A DNA stretch of 5,258 bases from Pseudomonadota bacterium (lineage in GTDB: Bacteria > Pseudomonadota > Gammaproteobacteria > Xanthomonadales > Rhodanobacteraceae): NCBI GenBank assembly GCA_018241165.1, contig JAFEEK010000206.1, forward strand, positions 1-5,258. The letters are read 5' to 3'. This document shows positions 5,240-5,258 of the stretch, piece by piece. The position numbers and the translations under genes are program-made. Each line of letters begins with the position of its first letter. Position 1 is the first letter of the stretch. The notes below the pieces were generated by a model that was not told where the DNA came from, searched no databases, and saw only the letters and a list, made by a program, of their open reading frames with translations.

Positions 5240-5258
5240 TGAAACGCGGCGCGCGGGA
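5239..5258 (+). CDS. Possible start of a further gene, cut by window edge
   Basis: The stop codon of the peptidase gene (TGA 5237-5239) overlaps an ATG at 5239-5241 in a TGATG arrangement. The six codons visible read MKRGAR. A stop-start overlap of this kind commonly marks a translationally coupled downstream gene, and the basic beginning would suit a signal peptide or membrane protein. With only 20 bases and no strong ribosome binding site visible, the call cannot be verified here. Confidence 0.35.

Overview
The window looks like ordinary chromosome from a high-GC gammaproteobacterium. Xanthomonadales (Xanthomonadaceae or Rhodanobacteraceae) is the best guess. That rests on the strong G/C bias at third codon positions, the remembered similarity of the response regulator to xanthomonad proteins, and a secreted peptidase of the PSMA/transferrin-receptor type, a group I associate with this order. 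This is inference from protein character; no marker gene (rRNA or similar) is present. I see no mobile element, tRNA, rRNA, CRISPR array or obvious recent transfer.

Left part (1-654, minus strand): the first 57 codons of a zinc-dependent, cinnamyl-alcohol-dehydrogenase-like alcohol dehydrogenase run off the left edge. Upstream of it and in the same direction is a complete methionine sulfoxide reductase B (msrB) of the zinc-free type. The 31-base gap between them suggests an msrB-adh transcript.

Middle part (655-2870, plus strand): a 53-base divergent intergenic region separates msrB from a GNAT-family acetyltransferase, which may be translated from a leaderless mRNA. Next comes a 34-codon, very lysine-rich small ORF with a good ribosome binding site, followed by a 30-base hairpin with a UUCG loop. 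A GTG-initiated single-domain response regulator (CheY/PilG/PilH style) follows. It is probably translationally coupled (2-base gap) to a predicted outer-membrane lipoprotein with a C-terminal PDZ domain.

Right part (2871-5258, plus strand): a 71-base gap with a hairpin and a possible weak promoter leads to a 765-residue exported M28B metallopeptidase. This has the same architecture as glutamate carboxypeptidase II (PSMA): signal peptide, PA domain, di-zinc peptidase domain and TFR-type dimerisation domain. All five metal ligands and the catalytic glutamate are kept, but most residues that give the human enzyme its glutamate pocket are replaced. Another reading frame appears to begin in a TGATG overlap at the right edge.

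The genes do not form one obvious pathway. Two loose themes are oxidative or aldehyde stress repair (msrB plus dehydrogenase) and cell-envelope proteins (lipoprotein, exported peptidase). I did not find a convincing undescribed multi-gene system. The points most worth a second look are the lysine-rich micro-protein with its hairpin, the regulator-lipoprotein pair, and the altered specificity pocket of the M28 peptidase.
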